A DNA stretch of 64,000 nt from Ischnura elegans. Taxonomy: Eukaryota > Arthropoda > Insecta > Odonata > Coenagrionidae. The position numbers and the translations under genes are program-made. A model generated the notes under the pieces. That model was not told where the DNA came from and searched no databases. It saw nothing but the letters and a program-made list of their open reading frames with translations. Positions 24,078 to 35,099 of this stretch are shown piece by piece. Within the stretch, counting starts at the first letter, position 1, and every line of letters begins with the position of its first letter. The stretch is from contig NC_060258.1 in the NCBI RefSeq assembly GCF_921293095.1, positions 2,480,001 to 2,544,000 on the forward strand. The letters are read 5' to 3'.

Positions 24078-24325
24078 TAGGTGGACTTAGGAGAGCCGCC
24101 CCTCCCAGATGCTTAAGAAATAGAAAAGATTTTTATTATAGATATTAGGTTTGTTTTCTTTTGTGTATTACGGAGCCTCAGTCATTTTAATTTAATATTA
24201 TTAAATTTCTTATAAAAATAGGAAATATTTTCTACAGTAATTGTTATATTTCGTTTTTAATGTCATAGATGAGAAGATCTGTCAGACCCCTGTGACCCCC
24301 AGGAAAAATCCTGGATCTGCCCCTG
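24078..24325. mobile_element. MITE-like repeat fragment
   Basis: The left edge (ATAGGTGGACTTAGGAGAGC) and right edge (TCCTGGATCTGCCCCTG) are imperfect inverses: GGCAGATCC/GGTGGACTT with a G-run inside. Such GGGGCAGATCCAGGA ends are widespread in insect MITEs. AT-rich centre, no ORF. Confidence 0.4.
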
Positions 24326-24687
24326 ACAACTGGTGATATCCCTGAAGTGGACCAAGTCCTCAAGTTTAATAAAAATCAACCTCAATGAGAATAAAGCGTG
24401 TGATTGTTGGACTAACAATTGGAGATTTCGTGGTCTACACAGAATTTTCACGGGTTGGCAGTATTAGTAGTTGCAAACATCAGAAATTGTTCAATTGTTC
24501 CAAGTATAGTTTCTGATGTGTATTACACTCACTTCTCTTTTTGGCTCCTTTTTTACATCTGAAAGGGAATTCATTTCTTTGCGACTTAATGTAGCTAATG
24601 TAGGATTGAGTTTGAGGTCGTAAGTAGGAGTGATATATGAGGGAGTCAGTAATGGGTCAAAAGTGGTGAGCTGCATTAAGAGATTAA

Positions 24688-25519
24688 CCTTTTCCCTACC
24701 GTACACGTATATATACGTGTGGACGTTTCCTGACCCGGGAGACCACGGGCGTATATGTGCGTGTGAGATTTTCCCGGTCAAGAAAACGAAACCCGTATAT
24801 ATACGTTTTCTAGCTCTCCCCCTTTCAGGAAAGTCGTGGGTTTAGGTCGCCTTTGTCTCGGGACCCAACGCTTCGGGGTTTAGGATTAACCCTCCGAATC
24901 CGGGAGCAGGTACCCGGACCCTTCGTCTTTTATAACCCCTCTCAGCGGTAAGGGACAGCGGTCATACAATTGTTTATAGTCAATTTTCGAAATAAATATT
25001 TGTTCATTTCTCAAGAAATATAAACTAAGTATTGAATTGTTTGTCTTTTGAGCAGCGTTTAGAATTTTTAAACGAAATTCTACGACAAATATTAACTTAT
25101 ATCTCGAGTTATGTATAAACATCAACATGGAAATTGTTGCTGCGTTAAATGCTTTGATAATGGCCTTAGAACTTCGTTTAAAAATTGACAATGCTCAGAT
25201 AAAAATGAGGAATTATATTCTATGTCTGTAATTTACGTGCAAGCAACAATTATCCATTTGCTAAATACATATAAGCAATACATAAGTTGACCGCGAACCA
25301 ATGCCGCAGTAATGGTCGTATACCCGGAAAGGAGGGAGCACAACTACTCTCGGAGTCCGAGATAATGCGGAGTCCCACCGTGGAGGGGTCGAAAAAGGTT
25401 CAGCGAGACCCTTCTTAACGAATGCCCTCAAAAAATGCTCCGTACCACGAGAAAGAAGAGTCTCTTGGGGCTCGGTACAGCAGTCAAGCTAAGACGAAAA
25501 CACCGCGGTCTCGAAAGGG
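24688..25519. mobile_element. TTAA-flanked piggyBac-like MITE with palindromic subterminal repeats
   Basis: TTAA at 24684-24687 and 25520-25523. Ends CCTTTTCCCTACCG and, in inverse, CCCTTTCGAGACCG. Just inside the left end is the perfect palindrome ACACGTATATATACGTGT, with two variants (CGTATATGTGCG, CGTATATATACG) within the next 90 bases. Both flanks are CpG-rich and the middle AT-rich. No coding capacity. It is 832 bp and is a third TTAA family in this window. Confidence 0.65.
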
Positions 25520-25567
25520 TTAATTTGTGTAATATTTCTAAACCTGCCGCGTGAACGGCGGTGAAAT

Positions 25568-25770
25568 ATACAAGAATTTCCATGATAAAAATTCCCCTGG
25601 ACCGGGAATCGAACCACGGACCTTTGGCTTTCCGGGCCACTGCGCAGACCACTACGCTATCCAGGTTCGAACCTGGATAGCGTAGTGGTCTGCGCAGTGG
25701 CCCGGAAAAACAAAGGTCCGTGGTTCGATTCCCGGTCCAGGGGAATTTTTTATCATGGAAATTCTTGTAT
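25568..25770. repeat. ~203-bp near-perfect palindrome of two head-to-head tRNA-like units
   Basis: The two ~101-bp arms meet without spacer at CCAGGTTCGAACCTGG (25661-25676). Each outward-reading arm contains a pol III A box (TAGCGTAGTGGT), a D-arm-like and an anticodon-like arm, and a B box (GGTTCGATTCC), then GGTCCAGGGG and a tail. The anticodon-like loop is CCGGAAA in the left arm, with C where U33 is required. The arms differ by two substitutions and one T indel. This is best read as tRNA-derived SINE heads in inverted orientation and not as a functional tRNA pair. Confidence 0.8.
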
Positions 25771-27085
25771 AAGAGATTAATTATTAGTTGATAACGAAAG
25801 TCATTGAATCATATGTATTGTTAAAGAAAGGTGTTTTTCAGAAATTCCGCATGTGCTCCATTAATACTGCACCTGTAATGAAAAACGAGGTATTATTTTA
25901 AACTTTGCCTCACCAGCTTTTGACGTAAAATACAACCTCAACCTCGAATTTCACTATTTACCTATTAGTTTCACTTAATTGTTTCGATAAGAAATGCATG
26001 TAGAAGATGTTCATTATTAATACCTGCATATCTTTCTTCTTTTGCATATTTATATTAGTTATAATGGTAACATATAATTAAGACAGATACCATAGGAAGG
26101 AAAAAAATACACGCTCTTATACTTGCATTCGAGGTTTGTTTCCCAAGTTAATCTGAGTGAATTTTGAAAAAGGAACATAAAAGTATTGAAACTTAAGCGT
26201 TTCTTAATTACTGTCCCCATGACGACCATCAGTGTCGTTTATGTTGTTTCACGTCTCTTTCTACGTTAAGTCACAAAATAAATCCTTCTGTCATTCCGCA
26301 TGTGTTCCGTTATTAATGCACTTACAGTGATATATGAGGTATCATTTCATACGTTGAATCACTGTCTTCAGATGAAAACACAATCTCAATCTTCTACTGC
26401 ACTATTTATCTTTTAATTTCACTTAAAAGTGTCGATTTTTCAACATTAATTTCTCGCTCAAAGTATATTGAATCCCCACATTTTTCCATTCTTAACTCAA
26501 AAAAAGTTTTAAAACCCATTAAATCCACATATAAACCAAAATTAATGTAAAATAAGCACGCAAAAATATTACAAATAAAACCTAAGAAGTATGAAAAATA
26601 TTAAACAACAATGTTACTTCTAGTATTATCTTTAAAGAAGTTTTGTGAATTGCGTACCATTATCTAGTAACACACGCCATTAATAATTCTAGTAGTACCA
26701 ACCTCTCATGCCTGTGATGTATTCATATATTTTGTGTATTTTTTTGCAAGAGAACAGGTACAGAGAAAGTACTTTATGTTCCAATTTCTTCTCTCTTTGA
26801 AACCCAACTATACCGTTTCCTTAAGGTACTAATTCCGTGGTACGTACCTTGAAAGTGCGGAATTTTCGCTCGTATTATCGAGTCTTATTTATTTTCCCTC
26901 AATGCAATTTGGCCGGCTTGCACCAAACAAAAGGGGTCGCTGCTTTGACTTTTCAATTTCCTGTGCGCCAGACTGCGCGGCGATACAACAGAGAATTTGT
27001 GTGTTGCATATACGGCAGGATGCAAATACATACTATTAACACTCGAGCTATGTAGCTTGTTGGCGAATAAAGTTCGCCAGTCTTC
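25771..27085. other. AT-rich, nothing recognised
   Basis: No exon, RNA gene or repeat boundary could be supported. Confidence 0.4.
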
Positions 27086-27420
27086 AAAAACCAATGATTT
27101 CAACATTGTACTTACATTCTGGTCTAAATTGGCCTCATTTATTCCTATATTTTACTTTAACTGTCTACAGTGTGATTTTTCAAAGCTCGAAGTATTGTAG
27201 CAGATTTTTTTACGATCGACAATAGGAACTCAACACCTATGGCCTATATATGGCACAACCGGCTGTGTATCAAATCTGTACCGACATATCTGTCTCAACT
27301 ATGAATGTACCACCTTGAAGTAATTTCTACAAAGAAAGATAAATTTTAACAAAAATCGAGCGTTATCATATAAAATCGTGGTTAAAGTACGCCAAGTGCC
27401 CAGCCATGTAAAAATATCAG
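27086..27420 (+). repeat. dispersed repeat, copy A
   Basis: Collinear with 41105-41472: GATTTCAACATTGTAC, ACTTTAACTGTCTACAGTGT, TTTTCAAAG, ATCTGT..CC..ACATATCTGTCTCA, TGTTATCATATA-like and AAGTACGCCA blocks occur in the same order. No coding frame. The family is unidentified. Confidence 0.65.
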
Positions 27421-27702
27421 GCTTGCCTGCATGAGGTTTAACGTACAGTCCCTGCATACAAGGACCATGACACTTGGACAATGTCTGGTGGATTGTACAT
27501 TACACCCAGGTACTATGTTTTTCACTAAAAATATACCAATACTCTGAATATTCTCAGGAATTTCTCCATACACAGTCTCAAAAAGATAAATCCAAGTTTT
27601 CAATAGAGTCACTATCACAATCAGGCAGGGATGGGCAAAGCAACAGACTTATTTTCAACTTTGATTAGAGAAGTTGCTATCGCTCGAGAACACATTTTTT
27701 GC

Positions 27703-28045
27703 TCATGTTTGCTTTTGCACTTCATTCAAATTTTCCCCCTTTTCTATAGAAGTGGAGGTCTCATTTGTGTTTGAAAGAATGCGGTCCTCTTGCATAAATC
27801 GATTCGAATTATGTATCTTCATCAGCCTCCTCGTTACCGTTTGCGGGGATAGCATGCTCCATTTGCACGTCCTCTGGCTACATTCTTCATTCTCCTTCAG
27901 GAGCTCGAGAATTTTCCTCTTCCTAATCACGGGGCGATTTGGAGATAATGTGATCTCCTGATCCGTGTATTCTATTACCATTATTCTCAAAGGGTCTTGC
28001 ATCATTTTCCAGCTCATGTACTGTCTGTAAAAAAGCAAGATACCC
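27703..28045 (-). other. possible decayed exon
   Basis: A convincing acceptor (GCTTTTTTACAG) precedes two competing frames. One begins TVHELENDARPFENNGNRIH and is acidic but has three stops. The other is open over the interval and basic (VIRKRKILELLKENEECSQR). I recognise neither. It may be a broken host exon or chance. Confidence 0.22.
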
Positions 28046-28689
28046 GAGTTTGAGGAGCTGTAGCGTCTAAACGAATCAATCAACTTCAATGTAACAAAGA
28101 TCATACGAAAGAGAATTCATTTCTGTGTCGGCTTGTCACAAAAAATCTTCGGCGTCATGGTATTTCCAGTTCTTAATATTTTTCCCCCAAAAGTACCCGT
28201 TTTATGCGCGTAAAATCAAGTTTCCCTAATTTGAGCGCTTGACATTACCGTAGTTTTCGTTCCTATAACTACAATCTTGATATGAAGAAGCCACATCTAT
28301 CACTAGTAGTTAGCCGAAAACAAGCTGTTTTTACCACTAAAATTAACGGATGTGTTGTATACAACGCAAACCTAAGCTAACTTCCACACCAAGTCAATTG
28401 GTTTCACAACCCAACACAACACAAGTCAACAACCACAGGGGGTCAATTGAAAATTGATATGTAGTTTTCTTCCGTTGAATGTTAGTAATACATATACGTA
28501 GATCATACACGTTAAATGTCAGCGGTAAAACAAAAGTAATAAACAGGCAGCGAACCGAGAGCGCAGTCCCCCACCTGTCTACTGGCTGTGGTCCAACAAG
28601 TAAGGAGCAGAAAAAGCCGCTTCCGCAACAGGGAGAGAACAGTCCAAGTAATATTAGCCTCTTGGTGCAGCTTGGCTTCCGACTTGCCC

Positions 28690-29360
28690 TCAGCGCCGAT
28701 TCTTCTTTGAACGATAGTTTCGCCAGCGTTGCTGCAGGCGTCTTCAGGTTTGAAATAACCGATGCAGATGTTTCGCAGTCTTATATAAGGCTTGATTATG
28801 GTAAGATGCGGCAAGCTTTGACAATTGGCTGGTTTGGGGAAGAGTTTCTTCGAGGCGTTGGAGAGCGAGTAGCTGTCCTCCCTGTTGAAACTTGGTGTTT
28901 TGGCTATTTCGATAGCCTCTTTAATCACGGGGAAATTATTGCTTCTGTTTGGTGATGAGTTATCGAAGTACACGATGTGCATTGGCCTTCCCCATACATG
29001 CTCGGCGATGGCGGATAAACGAAATAATCTATTGTTGGCAGCTCTTTGGTGATCCTTCATTCTGCATTTCAAGGCTCGTGATGTTTGGCACATGCATGAG
29101 TCTCCGCAAGAGCACTTTATTCGATATATTCGTCTTTATATCTGAATGGCACTTGGCCTTTCATATGGGGTCGTCTGTCTCCTTGCCACAGGATTCTTGC
29201 AGAACACGACAAAGTCACAAAAGTGTCACTATACCGTGTTTTTCCAAAACCCTCGCACCTTTTTCCGATGTCTCGGATGCATACATCCTTGAAATGCACA
29301 ATGGAAACGAACTAAAGGCCCACCAAAATAGACAATTTCGTATATACGCCATCGCGAAGC
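28690..29360 (-). pseudogene. Penelope-like element relic: GIY-YIG region and C-terminus
   Basis: The minus strand reads, across frames, ETSEKGARVLEKHGIVTLL (before the endonuclease), IYRIKCSCGD then CMCQTSRALKCRMKDHQRAA (degenerate GIY-YIG with the Q-T-x-R motif), SAIAEHV, IVYFDNSS, KEAIEIAKTPSFNREDSYSL and SNASKKL. These are the ordered landmarks of PLE C-termini. The second YIG tyrosine and glycine are replaced (CMCQT), and frames shift. About 150 bp after the protein end there is a CTGAAGA...GAAAC arrangement (minus strand, near 28747-28715) resembling a decayed hammerhead core. It is a different lineage from the PLE at 3.7 kb. Confidence 0.8.
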
Positions 29361-29379
29361 ACGCCCAAGATTGACTATG

Positions 29380-30325
29380 GAAACGCTAGGAAATTTTGGA
29401 AGACAAATGGTTCCCGAACTGGCCGCTTTCAGACGCTGATGAGCTGTGCGTCAATTTTTTCCCCCACTATACCTATCTTCAAAACTTCATCGCAGGTGAC
29501 TATTAAAACCTCTCGGGCAGTCTCTTCCCGGAGATCAGAATGGGGGACTACTTTTACCTCCGGAATGTATTACCCAAGGGAATTCCATCGTGAGTGATAA
29601 TTTGACGTTGGAGAGACGGCGACTCCTCGGGATAATAATGTGGTTGTTTCCCCTTGCCTTCCTCACCGCAGTATTACAGCCGTTCACGTAAATGTTCTCA
29701 CGCCTGCAGTGAAATGAGTGTCGCTGTACTGACCGCCGTGGCCCCTGCCTTTACTCATATGAAGATGACCCGCTGCCTTCTCCTCCAGATGATGCGAGGC
29801 ATATTTAGAAGCCTCCCATCGCCAAATCGCGGCTTTGTGTATTATTTAGTTGGCCTATCTTGCCCAGGGATAGGCTCATATCTGCTCGAATTACTGCTGC
29901 CTTTTCTCCATGACTGCTTATTCGACATATAAACTTGCTTATGTCGCAGCTTAACTTAATGATTAAATGTTGACATAACACCTTCATCTTCGGCGGACGC
30001 AGCCGGTAGCTTTAAACCTTAAACTGCGGGAGTGTCAACATATTTCTGCCACTGTGTGCGGGACCTGAGCGGGAAAGATATTTATTCGTTGACCCCGGGT
30101 GTGTGTCTGGCAGGTGATAAACCCTCTTAATTCGGAACTGCCCACCCTACCCCCTGACGACAGACCGTATATGTAATATGTCCTTGGTAATTACGCGGGG
30201 ACGAAAGACTCACCGCCGATAGTACAAGAAGGAGAGACCAATGCATTCAAATAAGTTTCCCTGGCTAATGTACAACAGCAACATAAATAAATTCCCAGGA
30301 AATGCTAGGAATCGTTAGAATTGTT
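29380..30325. other. intergenic, nothing recognised
   Basis: Moderate GC, short frames only, no motif. Confidence 0.35.
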
Positions 30326-30329
30326 TTCA

Positions 30330-30900
30330 TCGTGAATGCGCCGCGGAAAGTAGGGAGCTCTTTCCCTCTCGGAGAAGGGAAAATCCGGGCAGCGCTCCCC
30401 GTGATGAGGGTATCCAGTCCCCGAAAGACACCTTTGTGCTCTCTGCCACTATACCCTTTTTCCGAACTGATGGCGGCTGGGTGGAAAATAGACCATCAGA
30501 AGCGCTGCCCCTTCCACTTCTCCTTTCTCCCCCATCCCCTTCCCTTTTACCCTCCATCCGGTCGACCGGCGTTGCCAGCCTTGGGAATAACGGTACTTTC
30601 GGGAGCGGCGGAAGGTTCTAGGACGAACGCTGTGCGGTTCCAACGGATTAGATTTGGCACCACTGCGAGCTGGAGAGGAATCAGCACTGCACGGAGCTCG
30701 GAGAGAGACTGCGGGCTCCTACACACTTTCTTCTGTCGCACTTCTGTAATTGGCTAGAAGAGTTGGTGGGTTTTGAGCAAGCTCGCGGTCAGACGCCGTC
30801 AGTTCAGAAAAAAGGGTATAGGTTTGGCCGAGTTCAAGCGACCGCGGAAAGGACGGCGTTGAAATCTTAAGATATCGCTGCCAGTGGCGAGAAAATTGGT
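30330..30900. promoter_or_regulatory. CpG-rich island, candidate promoter
   Basis: About 570 bp with roughly 40 CpG dinucleotides by rough eye count, in contrast to the AT-rich surroundings. It contains GTCAGACGCCGTCAGTTCAG near 30790, which includes an insect-type initiator (TCAGTT). No confident exon follows on either strand. The 151-codon plus-strand frame across it looks composition-driven. It may be a promoter or first exon of a gene lying elsewhere. Confidence 0.3.
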
Positions 30901-30909
30901 CAAATGTTG

Positions 30910-32996
30910 ACACACGTCCTTCCCGCTATCACAATGCAGACCATTTAAAAACGTTTCCGCAGCCTAAGATATAACCCATTAGTGCATAGCGTCCGATTCG
31001 TCGAACCTCCGTATATAATTTCTTTCTGGGCTCCAATTGATATGCGCTACATAGTGATACTATATTAAGTTGACATGGATGTCTGTCTTCACTGCGCTGG
31101 TAATATTTCAGCTGACAACTTGAATGTATCGACTTAAGAAGGATTTATGTAAGATATGGCATTCAAAGAACTTTCAGTCGTCCCACAGGGTAATTAAATT
31201 ATTTTTTATTGAATTTTTTCTCAATATGTTAATAACTTTTATCTTATCCGATATATCAGACGCAATGCACGGGGGTCAGTTCTCGTTGTTTATCTAAAGA
31301 TGGCTGATCTAATATTTTGGCCACATACTTTTATGTGAGTATAGTACATTTAATTTTCAAATTACGTTAATTTTATTTTACAGTGGAATGTAAGCATAAT
31401 GTAAGTAACTATCCATAAAAAGATTGTTGGCCTTGGCAATAAATAAATATAAACACCCAATGGCATCTGTGGAGGTGACAAATTGTGCAAGGTCACCCTC
31501 TAATGTAACATCATGTAGTCTTTGTGAGTGGAGAAAGGGGAAACCTCTAGTTAACCTAAAATGCATATCTACATTCTGAAAAGGTATTGAAATTTGAAAG
31601 TAGACTGGACGTTTCTTTATTTTCCTGAGATAAATTGTTTAACCACATTTGTGTACAAAGTAGCATAAATTCTAATTATAATAATGTGGACCTAGCTTCT
31701 GAGAAGGAGGAACGTGTGGCTTCCTCGGCGATGTGATAATGCCAGGATGCTCTTCATATTTTTTGCACGAAAAAGAGGATGTCTGTTTGCTACCTGCTAT
31801 GCGTTTCCATACGGCTGAACGGATTGCGGCCAAAGTTTGTACATTGGTGAATCACTTGCTCGCTCACTCCGTAGTACTACTTTTGGCTGCGTCCGACGTG
31901 TCATCTGAATCATTTTCTCATTACCAAACCCTGCAAGTGCGCTCAGCGCCACCTAGCATCCACCTTCTGTCCTCTACTTACTCTCCCACCCTCCGATAAC
32001 ATTCCCATTTACTCTGCCAATGTTTGTACACCTTCCACCTCCATTGCTGGCTTTTCTCGCAACTTAACCGTTCTAAGGTTAATGGCCCACGATTATCCTT
32101 GCTGTCCTATTGACGGTGCATTCCGACAAATCGTGACGAATCGCTCAGCCGCGAGTGAAAACAGAGAAATAGGAATGAAATTGCATATCTTTTAACAATG
32201 AAAATAAATGACATGCTGAATTCATTAAATTAACAAACTCGGCCATAAGCCTTTTATTGTGCACTGATATCACATTATTTACAAAATGTGGATAAGAAAT
32301 ATTATTTATACAAAGAATATTCAAAGAACACATGATTAATTCTAAGAAAATTCGGAACCAATTAGAAGATGCCAATTAAGACTGGACTTAAGGCCAGAAA
32401 CATTGGAGTGAATACTGTGGACGAGTTTAAACAAAAATGTGTAGTGTAGGCTGCTTCATCCTAATCTGATAGCCTGGGTGTGCCCTTTTCTGCAACTACT
32501 CTCTTTCAATATTCATTACGAAAATCCAGAAACACATTACTGGGCACGCATTTCATAGAAACATGTAGATGGCCCATTGACACAATATCATCATTCATTT
32601 CTCGTTGTGCAGGCGAAAATTAACCATTACACTCCTCCGTGTAGCTTTGCATGAGGTTTAATTGGAACATTTGTTACATTTATTTAAATTATCCTGTCCG
32701 CAAGAAAATGTTGCATGCGTAAACGTGACTTATCAGAGTGAAACCACGCAACATACACAACATGAATAGTCTCTCAATTTAGAGCGCGTGTGGAGGTTGG
32801 GATTAGAAATAACAGTAACAGGGCTCGGGGAAACTCTCTAGTGCACAGAAACTCTGCGAGCACTAGAGGTCGCATCATAGCGTAACAGACTCGCTGCAGA
32901 CGTCGCAGAAATAAAGCAACTCTCGGGTTGTTTGTACATATGTCTATATCAACGAGGCTCTTTGTCGACAGGGACACACTAATTCGCCCCACGAGT
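30910..32996. other. downstream of the zinc-finger gene, nothing recognised
   Basis: AT-rich sequence between the CpG island and the decayed fingers. No repeat boundary or exon was identified. Confidence 0.35.
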
Positions 32997-33333
32997 AGGG
33001 TTTCTCCTACGTGTTGTTTCGCATGTGACTCTTAAGTGAACGACTCTGAGTGAAAGATTATTTTGGCGGATTCTGCGTGAAAAAAGTGCGTGCGTTTGCA
33101 TGTGTCCCACCACATAGCTTCTTCTACAAAAAGAATTTTCGCACACTCTGCACGACTAAGGCTTCTCTCTCGAGTGTATACGAAAATGTGTCACTGAGTG
33201 GTTCTCATTCGAGAGAGAATTTTCACACTCGTGTCATGATTTACGGCCTCTCTCCCGTGTGCAAACGCATGTGACTATCGAGAGAACATCTCTTTGTGAA
33301 ATGCTTGCAGCAAATGCTACAAGAGTAAGGTTT
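32997..33333 (-). pseudogene. decayed C2H2 fingers beyond the stop codon
   Basis: Immediately after the stop, the same frame continues with an intact-looking finger ([20 protein letters not shown] then LHTGERP). Three more follow in shifting frames: HECENSLSNENHSV...HFRIHSREKP, SCRVCENSFCRR...GHMQTHA, and SFTQSRSLKSHMRNN then EKP. The array was once about 14 fingers long. The stop arose from GAG to TAG in the H-T-G-E-K-P linker. Confidence 0.82.
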
Positions 33334-35043
33334 CTATCCCGTGTGTGTTCGAATGTGTGAGGTGAGATGACTTTGCTGAATGAAGGACTTGCCGCATACC
33401 TTACATGTAAATGGCTTCTCTCCAGTGTGCGTTCGCAAGTGATTGTCGAGAGTACTCTTCTGAGTGAAACACTTGCCGCAAATGCTACAAGAATACGGTT
33501 TATCCCCCGTGTGCGTGCGAATATGTCTAACTAAGGTACCCTTATCCGAGAATGACTTTTCACACTCGCTGCATGAAAAAGGCTTCTCTCCCGTGTGTGT
33601 TCGCACGTGACTTTTGAGAGTACCCTTCTGAGTGAAAGATTTTTTGCAGATTCTGCATGGAAAATTTTTCTCTCCCGTGTGCGTATGTACATGTCTAACC
33701 AAGTCGCTCTTCAACAAGAAAGACTTTTCACACCCGTTGCAAGAAAACGGTTTCACTCCCGTATGCGTGTGTACATGTCTAACTAAGTCGCTCTTCAACA
33801 AGAAAGACTTTTCACACCCGTTGCAAGAAAACGGTTTCTCTCCCGCGTGCCTACGTACGTGTGTATTTAAGTTGCTCTTAATCGAAAAAGACTTTTCACA
33901 CACGCTGCATGAAAAAGGCCTTTCTCCTGTGTGAGTACGTGCGTGAGCGTCGAGATTGTTTTTTCCTAGAGAAGGACTTGCTGCAGACCTTACACATAAA
34001 AGGCGTTTCTACTGCGTGTGTCAGTACGTGACTCTTGAAATGACCTCTACGAGTGAAAGACTTGCTGCAAGTGCTACAAGAATTCGTTTTCCCTCCTGTG
34101 TGTGTAAGTTTGTGTACGGTGAGGTCCCTTTTCTGAGTGAAGGACTCAGTGCACTCGCTGCATGAATATGGTCCCTCTTCCTCTCTCGAAACCACGTGAT
34201 TGCGCAGATTTCTAGTGCTAGATGACTCTGAAGATAAACTTTGTGTAGTTGATTTCTCTTCTAGAGTAAAACTTCTCGTCAATCGTCTTGTATTTTTCTC
34301 ATCCACTTTTCCTCCACTGGTTTCCTTGATGAGCACATTTCCTTTTGGCATAGGCTCTAGTCTTTTCCTATGCAGCCCACTTAAAGCCTTTGAGATGGTA
34401 GGCTCGCAAGAACTGTTGTGTCCGCTTGATGGAAGTGCTCCCGGAGACACATCTACGATTGATGATTCTGCTGCGGCATCAAAATTACGAGCAACAAAAT
34501 GAATTTTCATGTGTTTCATTAGCTCCTTTTTGTTGTTGAACACATCTCTGCAGTTGAAGCAATTATATGAATCTGCGTTTGCACTGTAACTGTTCCCTGG
34601 ATTTTTGTTGAAGCGATTAAGTATCTCCTCATTGCCTCCCATGATGGTCTCACAGCCGCTTCTGTCATTTCCACTTATTCTGATACACCTAAGGTTATGC
34701 GTGGAATTTGGTGCATCGCAACCAATTTTCTCCCCAACAACAGCCATTGCGGCCCCAACTCTGCTGCTTGTAAGTGATTCAATGTCTTTGGTAGTACATT
34801 GTCTGTCATCAGGAATTGAGCAACTTGATCTCTCATCAGTTTCAGAAGCACCACATTTTTTCAAGTCTTCATCTATCAGATTTTTCCCTATCTCTTCATG
34901 GGATGTTCCATCCTTGGAAACAACTTGGGTCGCCATGGGTTTGGGACCAATGCATTCATCAATTGAATGATTCCTTATATTTCCTTTTGCAAGCACATAT
35001 GAAGTTGTTGTTTGCTCGGGCATTGCTTCGGCAGTCGGTACCC
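33334..35043 (-). CDS. last exon of a C2H2 zinc-finger protein gene, with frameshift
   Basis: An acceptor (TTTTCCTTAG) ends at 35044, and the exon enters in the phase that joins the exon at 38436-38373. It encodes a polar linker of about 150 residues, an isolated finger (YNCFNCRDVFNNKKELMKHM), another linker, then ten tandem C2H2 fingers with TGEKPF linkers, ending at a TAG at 33334-33336. Such proteins are normally sequence-specific nuclear DNA-binding regulators. In the third array finger the frame breaks by +1 in an A6 run (T6 on the plus strand at 33959-33964). One A fewer restores a perfect finger and the remaining array. The ATG at 35083 lies upstream of the acceptor and is probably intronic. 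The gene is either freshly mutated or the run is miscalled. Confidence 0.9.
33679..33846 (-). repeat. tandem 84-bp duplication of one zinc finger
   Basis: Two successive fingers both read SCNGCEKSFLLKSDLVRHVH. The DNA units are offset by 84 bp and nearly identical, with a linker difference (TGVKPF versus TGEKNF). A recent single-finger duplication, typical of evolving arrays. Confidence 0.85.
33959..33964 (-). other. homopolymer frameshift inside the zinc-finger array
   Basis: Six Ts on the plus strand (AAAAAA in the gene) where five would keep CSKSFSRK in frame with the HARTHTGERPFSC segment. Everything on both sides is well conserved in its own frame, so the event is very recent or is a sequencing error. 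Confidence 0.85.
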
Positions 35044-35099
35044 CTAAGGAAAAGTTCAAATAGCAATTAACACAGTCAGCCATGAAATTTAAGACTACA

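Noticed and set aside
25568..25770. functional tRNA gene pair
   Set aside because: C replaces U33, the acceptor stem is imperfect, and the unit continues into a SINE-like tail.
30302..30757. 151-codon plus-strand frame in the CpG island
   Set aside because: Several overlapping frames are open on both strands here because the GC-rich sequence has few stops; the protein has no recognisable motif.
33595..33934. plus-strand frames over the zinc-finger exon
   Set aside because: They are antisense shadows of the tandem fingers, repeating with the 84-bp period.
35044..35083. ATG giving MADCVNCYLNFSL as the start of the zinc-finger protein
   Set aside because: It lies upstream of a strong acceptor whose phase fits an upstream exon; the first 13 codons are probably intron.
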